64,000 nt of DNA from Metopolophium dirhodum (GCF_019925205.1 NC_083568.1:6590237-6654236); one strand, 5' to 3'. Shown: positions 25,624-38,298, numbered from the stretch's first letter. Notes: a model not told the origin generated them from the sequence alone. Numbers and translations: made by a program.

Positions 25624-26027
25624 CAGAGTGTAACAGAAAGAATACTGACTAATGCAATAACTTTTTTGGTATAGTCAATATTTTGAAAATATTTTTTAAT
25701 AACATTTGCACTGTATTTACTGATAATAAAAATTAAAAATTTGATTACACTGTTTTAGGAAAATTTAAAAATAGCCAATTTGTAAATCTGGTTATAAGAA
25801 TAATTTTGATGGTGAAAAACTATCTATATCTAAGTCAAGCTGCAGTCAAAATATCAATATTCTTTTGGAGTACCAATAAATTATTTTAATACGTAATAAC
25901 TCTTTTCAAAATATTCTTTTACTGACATGAGTTTATTTCTTAAATCATCCATATAATTTTCACAAATTTTGTCATAGGCAAATTTTAGCATCAACTGTTT
26001 TTTGTCAGAGGTCTCTGTAACACTCTG
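25624..26027. mobile_element. MITE-like element with CAGAGTGT termini
   Basis: The left end CAGAGTGTAACAG and right end CTCTGTAACACTCTG form inverted terminal repeats about 400 bases apart, both bordered by TATAC in the flanks (25616-25620 and 26028-26032), which suggests a short duplicated target. The interior is AT-rich and non-coding. Its left part is homologous, inverted, to 524-820. The ends resemble the ACAGGGTG-type termini of Tc1/mariner-derived elements such as 26956-27560; that assignment is inference. Confidence 0.65.
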
Positions 26028-26953
26028 TATACTTTTATTCGTAAAAAAAAGCTAAACGTTTTTTGAAAATGGCGCATGCGGATGGCATCACTCGACCCAA
26101 TATTATAATATTATGTTTTGGGCGGCAAAACCCGTCGGAGGTAAGCAAACGATTTGCCTATTGGCGGGAGACAGAAAACTACCGACGCGTACGTCTTTCG
26201 CGGAGACATTTCGGTGGTCGTCTTCTGCTCCTCGGCGCCGTGTAGAATATTGAAATATAATTTTTCATATTCGTGTTCACGAATCGGACACGTCGTGATT
26301 ATGACGACAGAAAATTAATATCGCGTGGACCGGTATTTGACCGATGACGAAAAAAAAACATATTAAATAAATAATAAATATATGATAAAACATCACAACG
26401 TTTCAATTAATTTTTTCGGTTTTACATTATCATTTTTTTTTTTCGCCGCATAATATATTATCATAACAGCAGTGTTTATAATGTTGTACCTACGGTGCAC
26501 GTCCGCCGCCGTAACAGCGCCCCGGTGGCCTGTCGTCTACTTGTCCGGATTTACACTGCACGGGAAAAAAAAACCAATTTAATATTCAACGCGGTAATAA
26601 CCATGGCGAAATTTCTATACCTACCTACTTAAAAACACATATTATTATTATTGCCGTGCGGTAATTATTACATGTGGTCCGCGCGCGCGTGGCGTATACC
26701 GCGCGCGGTAGACCGAAAGCTCGCGGTGTCCGTTTATAGTTAGGTACATATTATTATTATATGATATATTGTATACAGTGCGGGCAACCGAGTTTTCCCG
26801 TTTTCTCGTATTTAACTAAGACGAAAACTAGCCGCCGTACTCACTCTGTATATAGCACTGAGGCAGCAAAGCCGCGATACGGGCGAGCGGATAATTATTG
26901 CGATCGTGTGAACAAAAATCGAACGGAGATGATAAGACAAAGTAGGTACCTAC
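26028..26953. other. short CpG patches in AT-rich background
   Basis: CpG-rich patches lie at 26480-26580 and 26680-26720 (GCGCG repeats). A 60-codon frame at 26063 meets a GGAG|GTAAGC donor-like site at about 26131, but the frame shows no recognisable protein. No gene is supported. Confidence 0.4.
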
Positions 26954-26955
26954 TA

Positions 26956-27560
26956 TACAGGGTGATTCATTAAGCGTAAAACACTCATTATCTCAAAAAG
27001 AATTAACGTTTTTGAAAATATTTTTTTACATAGTTTCAAATTGTTAAAAAAACAACGTTTTTACGGAAAAATCATATTTTTAAATATTTTTTATCCTTAT
27101 ATATTTTAAGTTTTTTACTTTTTTGAACGACAATACAGAGTTTTAATTTAATATTCCAAAGCAGAATATTCTTCCAAGTATTTTGATATATAAAAATCGA
27201 ATTTAGGACGAGTAGTTTATGAGTTATAAATATTTAAAGTTTAGACAAGTGGAGTAGTGGACAAAAATGTTGCGGATAGTCCCTCCACTCCGCCAATCTA
27301 AACTTTAAATACTTATAACTCATAAACTACTCGTCCTGAATTCGATTTTTATGTATCAAAATACTTAGAAAAATATTCTGCTTTGAAATATTAAATTAAA
27401 ACTCTATGCTGTCGTTCAAAAAAGTAAAAACTTAAAAAAAATATAATTTTTTAATAAAAACGTTGATTTTTAACAACTTGAAACTATGTAAAAAATATTT
27501 TCAAAAACATTAATACTTTTTGAGATAATGAGTGTTTTACGCTGAATGAATCACCCTGTA
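26956..27560. mobile_element. 605-bp foldback MITE, Tc1/mariner-like, TA-flanked
   Basis: The element starts TACAGGGTGATTCATTAAGC and ends with the near-exact inverse (GCTGAATGAATCACCCTGTA). TA dinucleotides directly flank both ends (26954-26955 and 27561-27562), the target preference of Tc1/mariner. The two arms stay complementary over nearly 300 bases each and meet around 27265-27285, so the whole element is one long palindrome. It encodes nothing. An 18-base terminus identical to its left end stands alone at 49127-49144. Transcribed, it would fold into a long hairpin RNA. Confidence 0.88.
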
Positions 27561-27918
27561 TATAGACTGATGCGTGTACAAAATACGTTCGCGTCGATGC
27601 AAGTGCGTATAATAACGCGACGGGTCTACTTGAAAACGGGTTCTGCAGACATTTGCGACAGACGAGCGCATACATACATATACAATTATCATTTTAAATA
27701 TATTTATATTTTACTATAATATTATTATTAAAATAGTCCTCAAACAAGAGAGTTCGTCATAACTTCGAACAAGTTTCAAGTCGTCTGCAGACGTCGGCAC
27801 ACCCTGCTGCAGTTGACGTCGTATTGAGTCGTGTATAATAATATATGCGTTTCAACTTTTATTACCGTTTACACATACCTGTTATTATGGCTTTTGCGAG
27901 GCTCTCCTCACGACCGGG

Positions 27919-28226
27919 CAGTTGCGTACCCTTTGGATGGGGAGGGAGGGCTAAAGGGGCCTCGGCCCTCCCCCTTCCATTGGCCGTGTTACGGTATAAA
28001 TCTTATAAAAGGCAAAGTACAAGCAATGATATTTCTGAAAACTATTTGGAAGAAACATTTTACGTATAAGCATTATCAATTATAATTTATATTTGTAGAG
28101 GTTATCACTGTTACGGGATATAGTAATAATGACTTATATTATAGTAACGGATATCGAATTCTGATTTACTTTGTTTATCCCCCCCCCCCCTTCACTCCAT
28201 TGAAAAATCCTGGGTACTCCGCACTG
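27919..28226. mobile_element. hAT-like miniature inverted-repeat element
   Basis: The left end CAGTTGCGTACCC followed by GGATGGGGAGGGAGGG is matched by the inverted right end, which reads CAGTGCGGAGTACCCAGGAT then a G-run (C-run on the plus strand at 28179-28190). The interior includes a GGGCC-rich palindrome at 27940-27980 and ordinary AT-rich sequence. The end type is shared with 13390-13539 and 62845-63233. A clean target duplication is not visible. Confidence 0.55.
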
Positions 28227-30714
28227 CACTAACGGACCCCATCATATTTTATTATGATTTTCGAACTCTTTTGGCACGAATATCCCGAGGGACTCGTTCA
28301 CCACCGCGGACGGTCTCCAAATCGTTTCCGTTTATATTCGAAATCGATTTACACGTACCTTGCAACGAAGATGCGACTGTACGTACGCGTATTCAAGCGA
28401 CGAATTCACTTTGGTTAAACGTCTTATATATAGTAGTATAATATTATACCTATACCTATAACGGGGTGTTATTATGCACTGTTTACTAACATCGTACCTA
28501 AGACCTAACCCACGGGGCGTGCAATCGAAAACATCTATAACCACAACGAGATATAATATATGCCTATAACAATACAGTGGATCACAATGCGTTCATAGTA
28601 TAAAATATTGTTATACCGTGTACGTGTGTGTGTATATAACTGTACAGCGAACCTACGCGTACACAATAACAATAATACGGCCGAGATAACGATATTATTG
28701 TATAAAGAGGCAATCTCGAAACGATATTCAAAATTTAAAAACCTGAATAGCATAATATATGACATACAGTACCTGTTATAGCTATATAATATATAGTACA
28801 TGTTATAATATGTATTATAATATATAATGGTATATATATATATATGTTCTATGTATCACACGCTAGACACATAATATGATACGCGGTATACTGGTATATG
28901 TAATAATATTATATACATTTTTAAATAGGTATACCGCATTGTATACGTATCCGAATCCGAAGAGATTTAAAAAGGGAATACGATATTACTATATTATATC
29001 GTGTGTGGGTGTGTTCTAAAAACCAATACGTAAATCACATTCGTATAATCGTCAATGAATGTGCCTATACATTGTCGGAGTGGTTCTGTTGTTGTACTAC
29101 TACAGGTCAATGATAAAAATAAATGATTTGTATTGTGAGCTGGCAGATTGATATTGTCTCGAGATAGCAGCGGCCATATAATATAATAGGTATTACACTG
29201 CAGCACTCTCATAATGTTATACGCACACGGTATAATGTAATACATAAAACGGCCGATTTTAAATCGTCTTCCGTATACATAGGAGTTAAACGCTCGAAAA
29301 TATTTCGACGGGGCGAGTGCGCAACCCATTAGTTAATAGGTTCGAGAGCTATAACATAACAAATGGAAGCTGTATTATATTATTATGTCGGATTAAATGA
29401 TACGAATCAAGGGAAATGATGTAATCCGAAGAATTCTGAAACACGGGGCTTAAATACTGTTAAACATCTAATTCAGTATTCATTTTATTCAACGTCGGCA
29501 ACATTTTCACCATGTCGGTATAAAGGTTCCCAATGAAAAGCAAGACGAATTTGTATATATTATAAGTGGGTACATCTAATAATATTATGTGCGCGCGTAC
29601 CTATATAATAATGTATTCCTCGGACAGAACGCGGAATGTGTCTAAAGAGATTATAAGCGTTTGAAAACTTAACAAAAAAAAAAAAAAAAACCCACTTGTA
29701 ATAAAATCAAATTCTTTTCGCGTTATACGAAAAAAGTGTAGGTATATTATGATCCAATGCGATTGTGTGTTATAGTCACAACGAGTTATTTATTCGAACA
29801 CCTATTATTTCGTATACAACGATATTATTATAGCATTAATAGTTGTATCGATGTAGACGATTAATAAATCATATTATACATAATTATTATTATTGTACAC
29901 CGGTATAAGTGGGGATTTGATGTGTACCGTCATATTAGTATGCGTTTCGATATTATACTATGATATAAGCGCTGTAATCGAAAACGTCTCGGCCGCGATC
30001 ATGTCGAATATTTGGGAATAATAATACGAGTGGGCGCAAAAATGTAGACATCACAAGGCACTGCGGCCTTATTATAACGATAATAGTGAAAACCGCTGCA
30101 GAAATCTTGTGTTTTTACACCGGTCTGCACGACGGTGAGTCCGCCGCGGTGTCGCGCTCGGTCTGTGCGCATGTGCGGAATATCACGTGAAACGGGGAAA
30201 ACAATAGTAATAGGTGGTAAAATAATATTATAAAATAACAAAACAATATTGTCATGATGAGAGAACGCGTGATGTTATAATATAATATCGTCTGTCCTCC
30301 TCTCTCGCGGTGCTTCTGTCCGTTCATCTCTTGTTAACCACGCACACGCATCGCGAGGATCATCGTGAACGCGCGAGTGTAGCGTATATAATATTTTTAT
30401 AATTGAACCGTTTCGGATCTTCGGTTTCGTAATAAAATGTATATACCTAATAATATATTATACGCGTATATATATATAGGTGGTGTATAGCTGTATATAA
30501 TATTATACCGGTATATTATGTTCGAAAAATCGTCTGTTTTCGTTTTTTTTTTGTTTTTCGCTTCGTCGTCAATTTGACGTCTCGCAACAGGTTATTATAA
30601 ATGAAAAAAAAAAAAAAAAACGAAAAAAACAAACAAACAACGTCAAAATGTCCGTGTAGCTCATTTGCGCCCGCCCTCCTCAATATTATATATATATATA
30701 TACGTACCTACACT

Positions 30715-30720
<6 letters not shown>
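28227..30720. other. AT-rich background, no gene seen
   Basis: The block holds TATA-type repeats, AATATTAT palindromes, a poly(A) run near 29675 and short unrecognised frames on the minus strand (for example 28994-29329, 111 codons). No motif supports any of them. Confidence 0.5.

Positions 30721-30797
<77 letters not shown>
30721..30797. repeat. (AC)n microsatellite
   Basis: 77 bp of uninterrupted CA dinucleotide, the longest simple repeat in the window. Confidence 0.97.
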
Positions 30798-30799
<2 letters not shown>

Positions 30800-31660
30800 T
30801 TCTAATAACCTGCAGGCGGCGGCAAAACGAACACTGACCGAGGGAAGTGGGTACGCACACATACATTTAATAATATAATAAACGAAATTAAAGAACTCGG
30901 CGGCGGACGCGGACCGACGGCCCCGCCGCCGTAGAAATGATTAGGAGGACTCGGCCGCCGACAATCTTCGGCATAAGATACACAGGACACGCCCACCCGG
31001 GGCACCTGTCTTTCAGCGACGCGCCAACACACACACACGAACAAGTGCTTTTTATGTACGTTTTTCACTTTAAAACAAACAACCTTCCCCCCCCCCCCCC
31101 CAACGGAGAGACTCGCGTCTGTTTTCGTCCCACCGCCGCGCGCAATATAAATTGGTTACAATGTTTGTTTTATCATTATTATTGTTATTATCATTATTAT
31201 TATTATTATTACCTACATTTAACATTTTTTTTCGTTTTTTTTTTCCCGAGGGTAATTTCGGGAGTGGTAGCGATTTCGGACCGTCGGCACATCATACACA
31301 TAATTTTCGTGTCGTTACAAGTGTACCTATATACACATCTTATTATATCACGGAGGAGGAGACGTGACGGCAGACGCAGCCGCTCTTCGCGAAGAATACG
31401 ACGGCGGCCGACACTCGACTTATATAGGTATAGATAATATTTGGAAAACCATCGGAGACGACTGAGGGTGTACATAATATTACATAGGTACCGTGTGGTC
31501 GATCGGCGCGGCTCTTTTGCCTGACAAAACTATTTAGGCGCCACGTGAAAGGTCATCGTCTCTCCATAATATAATACGTACGATATTTGCCCGTGCGCGA
31601 CGGTCTTATAATTATACACGTGGGCGGCTCGGCGGCGGTGACTCTTGACGTCCCCTGAAC
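30798..31660. other. CpG-rich block next to the (AC)n tract
   Basis: It has CGG/GCC-rich patches at 30898-30930 and 31365-31412, a C-run at 31087-31101 and an ATT/T-rich insert at 31170-31245. The 166-codon plus frame (30937-31437) translates these low-complexity parts and overlaps an 88-codon frame on each strand, so it is not taken as a gene. It may be a promoter-type island. Confidence 0.35.
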
Positions 31661-34600
31661 GTCGCCATATACCTCCATCATATTATATTATATTTAATAA
31701 CCCATGCATATTGTATTGCGGAGGTAAGTGTTTTATTCCGCCAAATATTTGCCGTAATTAATAGTCAACTCGGCGGCGACGGACTATACGCGTTAATCAA
31801 CGCTACTTTGTCGGATTCCGTTTGAAAATCCAATTGCCGATGACTCGCGTGCTGCACGGCACCCGGCCCGGCGTTAATGAATAGTGTATATATTATTATG
31901 TTTTCAACTCAATAATTAGTTGGCATTCAGTTACATAATATCATATATAATATTACGTGTTGTGTTGGCAATCAGTATTTCAATTGATAACTTTTAGTGC
32001 CGCGGTCCTATATACATAGACGAAGGTCTATAATTATGATTTCCATTGAGATGTACGCCTAATTACCAATAATAATAATGGTAGTGGATATAGTAGTTTG
32101 TAAAACACACGAACGTCGTATCGACGTATTGTGTATATGTGTTTCGGTTTAACTTTTATACAACGCATACACACGAAATTGAGTGCTTTAAAATAAGTAT
32201 AGGTAATTTGTTGGATTGGTTTAGTTGAATTCTGTTACATGACTGCCGCTAAGTTCGCGAACGTTACAGGCACACCGTATAAAAATGGTGAAAAAAAACA
32301 AGCAACGTGGTTTTTATCACGAGCACAATATCATCAATATTATGTACGGCTTATACGCCGTAATACGCGTCCATATCATATTATGTCGTATACGCCATTC
32401 TGCAAATAGGCGATATGACTTAAACAAAACGAGTATCCTGCTTTCGGTTTCCCCGAATAACCATCAAACTAGGAAATATCGACACCTGCGATAGTAAATG
32501 CTCATTCAATTTTCGTCTTGGTGACCACTATACCGAGTACCCATGTATACGGCGCAAAAGGATAATTTAACGAGACTTCTGCAGGATTTTCACTTTATAA
32601 CTCTAGTAGGTCGCTATTTACTCTCGAACAACTGACCGCGGTAACGAGTACCTACTGGATGTTCGAGGCCTCGAGAGTGATATCTCTTTAACCTAGACAA
32701 ACCGTACTCTTTCTCAATTGACCGCGATAACGAGCACTGGAAGATAAAGAGAGTATGCTACTCTAATAGTGTCTCGCTACCTTTTACATAAGTGTTTTCA
32801 CTCGCCACAATCGCCTCATTATAATATACGCACACCTTGGATTATATAGGTACTCCAAAAAAATAGGGTAAACGTATATTTTTCAAAAAGGAAGCCAAGT
32901 AACTACTCTGGTCAGGCCAAATTGCCAAATAAAATAAATTCGTCCTTTCAGTCAAAAACAAAAACAGTTAAATTTTAAATGACCGGCTCGACATCCCCGC
33001 CGTCGTCTCATCTAGCCATTGCGATTTGGTTGGTTCGGCTGCATCTGTTGACTTCGCTTCGTATGGAAAATATTATAATTTGTGGGTATTGCGATATTTT
33101 TTAAAACCATACAATAATTAACATATTATACCTATTACAATATCATATGGACGACAATTAATGTACCGCGCGGTCCAACTATATACGAATAGGTACCTAC
33201 CTTAATGTGGCAATAATTAAAATACCGGTATACGGGTATATAGGTGAATATTACGCACCGCTTATAATAATATATGCATATAGGTTAGGTAGGTAACCAG
33301 CTATACACGCACGTTTCGACGAGGAGAATAGGAAAAAACGTTGCAATTTATTTTTTATTTTTTTGAAAATCCGTCAGATTTTATCCGAACACAATTGCGC
33401 GGATAAGTATCAACGCGCGCGTACCCCGCACCCAGCCTTATCTATATTTTGCGTACCTATGTACCTAGGTACACATGGTCGGGGGCGGGGGGCGGCTGAA
33501 CATGCTATAGCCGTTTCGAGCGTTTTGTCTCTTTGTAAATTGTTGCACGATTGTTCTCGGTTCTGCGGCGGCAGTGGTAGTCGAGTCCGATGATAATGTT
33601 TAACAACGCAAACATCGGGAAATTACCTCGAGCCCCTCGTTAATTGTTTTTAATCAACGAGCACGATAGCATAATAATAATAGTAGTACGCGGCCAATCG
33701 AATGGCCGGAGCAACAGCAGCAGAATCTGCAGCATCTATCGCCGCTGCCGGTCGTACACGGTTAGCTAATTAACCGATATCGTATATACCTGCATAATAT
33801 AGGTATACGCGGTACGTACCGTCGGGCTTAATCACTGCACCGGTGCAGTGCGTACACGATATAATGCATATTGGTATGTATAATATATAATAATATTGTG
33901 TATGGTAGTTCCGACATGATGGTGAAATTAATTGCACAACGTGCGCGCAGATGGACGCCATTTAAAAATATATTTATATGTTATATTATATACTATTATA
34001 ATATGTGGGTAACCCTCCATCCGCCACCACCACCGCAACCACGTCCGACAGTCTTTAATTGGCCGGGATTTAATTATTATTATTAATACCGCGGGGTAAT
34101 CTGGATCACGGGTCGTTTTGCAACGAAAAGTATACCTAATAATAATACTATATTACATAGTTACGACTTACAATATTACAACATTCGAATCGATTTTCGT
34201 TGGTTAGTTTGTTCTTCATAATATTATAAATTAATTAATATAGCAAAGACCATACTTATTATTAATATTACACTTTACTTGTAATATACTTATAAGTTAT
34301 AATTATTAGGGAACTGATGTTCTAGTAGTAAACAACTTGGCATTAAAAAATTGTTCTAAAAATAATTATAATTGTTTTTAATTCATTGCTATCGAATTAT
34401 TTTTTATTTTAGGGGGCGTTCTCACCAAAATCGCGATTACGGCAACTCGACATGTGTTACTAAATTGACATGTTCTCACATGAATCTTAGCAACAGGACT
34501 AGACATCAACTCGACTATTTTGAAACTATTTTAAAGCAACTCGATATCTATGTCAGTTTCTTCCTTTACAATCCACACTATATATTTCGAATAAATACTA

Positions 34601-36355
34601 TTTAATAACAATTAATTCCACATATTTTATTTCCATCCATCTAATTTTATAAATAAAAAATATTGTACATTTCATTTTAACAATCTAAACTGCTACATAA
34701 TTTAATTGGACTATAAGTGTTTATTTTAAATGTTCATATTAAAAGTTCTTCGAGTTGGAGCCTGGAGGCAATAAGTAAAATTACGTGGATTAAATTGAAA
34801 ATTAGTTGAAATTGTTCTATTGATGTGTAAATTCATCAAAATTGCAAGAAAATTGAAAAAATTGCAGACTTAAGCATGGTTAATTTTGCTTACATGTAAT
34901 GCATTTGAAAATTGAAACTCACCTAGCAATAAATTGGAAGAGTAGAAGAAAAGTTTCAAACGCAACAACATCCGTGCTCTACTTAAAATGTATACTTACC
35001 AATAGAATATGCACCCATTGGCCAGTACTAAATTATATAATATGATATGTACCTACAAAGTGGTTCCCTAAACGCGCTCACTATATTATTATATGTCTTG
35101 TTAACTTATCTATAAGAACTCGATCGGTATGTAATACAAAATAGTCGGCGCGATGCTACGAGTTCTGTACTTCTGTATAATAATATTTTGAGGTGATATT
35201 ATTTCGTCTGCTTCGAACGAAGCTTACAAACAGGATTATAATATTATATTGATTACAGTGTTAAAATATCACACAGTTGCACGAATATTAATATAGGTAA
35301 TTAATAAAATTATACATCTATCGTATCTGCGCACATAGGACAAACACTACGAATTTAATTGAGATGCTATTTATACGTAAATCATCGGATGAATGTTTTA
35401 TTCGTGTTCTCGCTGTTGATTCCAAGTGCACTTATAGAATTCCAAACTAGTCAAACTTTCCGATAAATATAGGTACCTCATTATAGTGTACAGTGCGTGT
35501 GTTGCCACTAAACAAATTATACCCCAAGTACCTATATATAGTTTTTTTACAAATCCCATTACCTAATTCTCGTTCGACTGCGCAATGCAGCCGATTCGGG
35601 CGGTAAAATGTATCTATTATGCAGATTTTATATTAAAAACGAATCGGTAAAATATGTTTTGAATTTGCCAACAGTATATATTACTAATTAGTATAATCAC
35701 CACCTGTGTGTTTCACTATTGCGCGGCACTTGTTAAACGTATTACGAAATCAATAATTAAATTGAGACGTATTATATATAATATATATATTAATAACAGC
35801 ATAGCTGGTATAATAAAAGTTTACTGTTTCTGCAGCAGTGTACACATTATTATGAGATGCAACATTGCTGCAGTGTATTATAATACTATGGTTGCGTAAT
35901 AATACTTTGCCGACTTTCAAATTATCGATGATTACACCCATCGGTTGGACCTAGTTTTTATCGACGGTTATTATGATAAAAAAAAAAGAAAGAAAGTAAA
36001 ACGAGTGTAGGCATAATAATAATAATAATACTACGTAAAACCGTAAATCGCCAATTTATAGGCAATTTTTCCTATGTTACACGACGTTAATGGCCGGCCG
36101 CGGCATTAACTCCTCCTCCGTCGATAAAATATCTGAACGCAGACACACGCGCGCGCACACACTCACAGATGGTTTCTATAAATCAGAATCCGACGGTCGT
36201 AAAACGTTTATGCTTAAAGGTAAAATATATCATAATCTCATTATGTATAGATGATAATACCTATCAATAATAAATCGGCGTTCCGAAAATCGGCCGTCGT
36301 GTAATAAAATATACATAATATAATAATATTATCTCGACTACGGGAGCAAGACATA
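31661..36355. other. AT-rich background with a local duplication
   Basis: A GCGGAG|GTAAGT donor-like site at 31727 follows no coding-like sequence. A diverged direct duplication lies at 32620-32740. From 34200 to 35000 the sequence is plain AT-rich with few microsatellites, and the 77-codon frame at 34372 is unrecognised. No gene can be supported. Confidence 0.45.
32620..32740 (+). repeat. diverged local direct repeat
   Basis: ACTGACCGCGGTAACGAG at about 32631 recurs as ATTGACCGCGATAACGAG at about 32717, with matching ACTCT upstream and ACTGG downstream of each. The units are about 86 bases apart. Between them an ACTCTCGA/TCGAGAGT inverted pair brackets the first unit. Confidence 0.45.
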
Positions 36356-36356
36356 A

Positions 36357-36386
<30 letters not shown>
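36356..36386. repeat. (ATT)n microsatellite
   Basis: About ten ATT units. Confidence 0.9.
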
Positions 36387-36388
<2 letters not shown>

Positions 36389-37830
36389 GGTTACACCGCG
36401 CGAGGGGTAATTTTTTCGTTTTTTGGCGATCGGACGCGTCTTGAATAAAATATCTGCAACATACACGACTGCCATCACCCCGAGAGAGCCGCAACGCGCT
36501 GGGACTCGTTTACGACGGAGAAAAGAAAACCACTGCACTATATATTATTATATTGTTATTAATTGTTTATATATTTTTATGAATTATTATTATTGTTTTT
36601 TACCTATGCCCTATGTATACGCACGTACCGTCGGATACGCGTATATTATAATATGTAACATTATACATATATGTATACAAGGTGTCCCTTAAATCACGAC
36701 CTGCAGCAGGTCCGCCGCTACCACAGTTACCTATATATTAATATAATATGCATACCTGTGCCTATACGTTATACGTTCTTATTATATTGTTACATTATTA
36801 TTCCAGACATATGGGAAAAAGAATAAAAAAAACAACGACAACGACTACAACAAACCGACGACCGTTTCCAATTGCCGATCTCGCAGACGCAATAATCATT
36901 AATCAACGGCGATATTACGCATCTCACGCACACGAAATGAAAACGAATTACTTAAACTGCTGCAGACGCGTCCGCCGCGTCCGCCGCCGCCGCCGCCGCC
37001 GCCGCCGTACAGATGTTTTTTTTAATACGGCGTTTATAATATATTCTCTCGCACTCGGCTCTCTGAGTTATGTGAAACTAATATTCCCTTTACGACGAGA
37101 CTACCGTGTCGCGATGTCGGAAAAGAGTTGTTATATATTATATAGGTAGGTACTAGGTAGGTATAGTGTTATTGCGCGCGCACCGGTCTATATATATATA
37201 TAATAATATTATATACTACAATTATATTATCGTATATTGAATAATATAATATTACGTCCATCGGAAACCGCGTTCCACTCGTTATATGTGACGGGCTGCG
37301 AATAATAAGGTTGCAGCCGTTCCAGGAAATCGACGCAAATTGGATTTCGACAGTTTGGCCTGGACCTCGGTCGATTGTGGTTGTAACCGCGCGGTGATAT
37401 ATATATATGCGATACGCGTACCCGATCGCATCCTCGCCATCCTGCAGTGGTATAGTAACAGGTAGTTCTGTACAACATTCGATCCTGTGAGATCGCAGGT
37501 ATTTGTAGCAGCCGTCAATATGTTCTCCTGCGCAGTCACTCTTCTCTGTGATGTATACTATATTGACTTCTCTTGATTTCATAGTGCATATTATTATAAT
37601 GATTACCATAACATTCTTGCATGTCCGTCACTGCAGTATTATAATATTAGTCGTATAACAATATTTTATACTTTGCGTACCTATTCTGATTGCGGTCTTC
37701 CCCTACAAGAATCAGATTATTAAACTTGTCCAGTTAATTTGAACCACGAACAGATAACAGAACAACGTTTTGAACCTTATCGCAACAATAAAAAATGATA
37801 AGGTTTTTCCTTCTTTTAAATGGTGAGATT
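36387..37830. other. mixed background, biased frames only
   Basis: It includes an arginine-rich 133-codon plus frame (36748-37149), which comes from the (GCC)n repeat, and three overlapping minus frames at 37169-37609 with no recognisable domain. No gene is supported. Confidence 0.4.
36971..37007. repeat. (GCC)n trinucleotide repeat
   Basis: A nearly pure CCG/GCC run inside otherwise AT-rich DNA. Confidence 0.85.
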
Positions 37831-37839
37831 GTTATTGAT

Positions 37840-38060
37840 AATACCAATAAGTGTCCAGGCCCTGGCTATATACTATCTTATATAGTATCTTCTCCGTATA
37901 CTTATACCATCCGCACTTATGATACCTCCTAAGTATGTGAATTCTACTGCACTTACTCCGTTTCTCAGTTTCCTCGTAAATGTATTCTTGCCCTAGTCCT
38001 AGTGCTATCGCTCCTGCTACAAGGGCTTTTATTACATGGTCGGTTATCGAGCACAACATA
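37840..38060 (-). pseudogene. decayed LINE reverse-transcriptase fragment
   Basis: On the minus strand, 37947 down to 37891 reads VEFTYLGGIISADGISIRR, a good match to the FxYLGSxIxxDG block that follows the reverse-transcriptase palm in RTE-like and related non-LTR retrotransposons. Upstream, in a second frame, LGLGQEYIYEETEK sits where LGLxxNxxKTK is expected. A frame change between the two and an early stop after the block show it is broken. Only this one region survives; the catalytic motif and the endonuclease are absent. The RTE assignment is tentative, since CR1-like elements carry a similar block. Confidence 0.6.
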
Positions 38061-38146
38061 TGTGATGTACATTATTATTACACTTACGTAGGATTTAAAC
38101 ACCTGCAAACCATATTTATTAGGAAATAAAAAGTAGGGGTGCTACC

Positions 38147-38298
38147 ATTTCCTTAGCACCCCCTAACAAAAACGTCTGTATCTCAGAAAGTTCAAAAGCA
38201 CAAATGATGTAATTTTCTGCACAAGTCAGCACAAACAACGCACAAATAAATGCACTTGGTTTCATTCAAATATTCAATAGTGGGGGTGCCAGGAAAAT
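38147..38298. mobile_element. small inverted-repeat element with GCACCCCC ends
   Basis: The left arm ATTTCCTTAGCACCCCC (38147-38163) and right arm TGGGGGTGCCAGGAAAAT (38281-38298) are inverted copies with a few mismatches, enclosing about 120 non-coding bases. A further GGGGTGCTA/TAGCACCCC hairpin lies at 38136-38162, overlapping the left arm. A MITE is likely; the family is unknown. Confidence 0.45.

Noticed and set aside
30721..30797. Possible CRISPR or satellite array
   Set aside because: Pure dinucleotide repeat without spacers; no CRISPR-like direct repeats occur anywhere in the window.
30937..31437. 166-codon plus-strand frame
   Set aside because: It runs through a C-run, a T-rich array and CpG repeats; another frame on each strand is also long. 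Low-complexity translation with no domain.
31727..31734. GCGGAG|GTAAGT and similar donor-like sites (also 16564, 26131, 40898)
   Set aside because: Good donor strings, but no coding-like or conserved exon signature precedes them.
34411..34425. GGGGGCGTTCTCACC, resembling a PIF/Harbinger-type terminus
   Set aside because: No inverted partner was found and no target duplication, so it cannot be supported.
36678..36695. ACAAGGTGTCCC, resembling a mariner-type end
   Set aside because: Single end, imperfect, no partner found.
36748..37149. 133-codon plus-strand frame
   Set aside because: The Thr and Arg runs come from ACA and GCC repeats; chance frame.
37169..37609. 146-codon minus-strand frame and two overlapping frames
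   Set aside because: All three frames of the same strand are open over CpG/AT-biased sequence; no recognisable domain in any.
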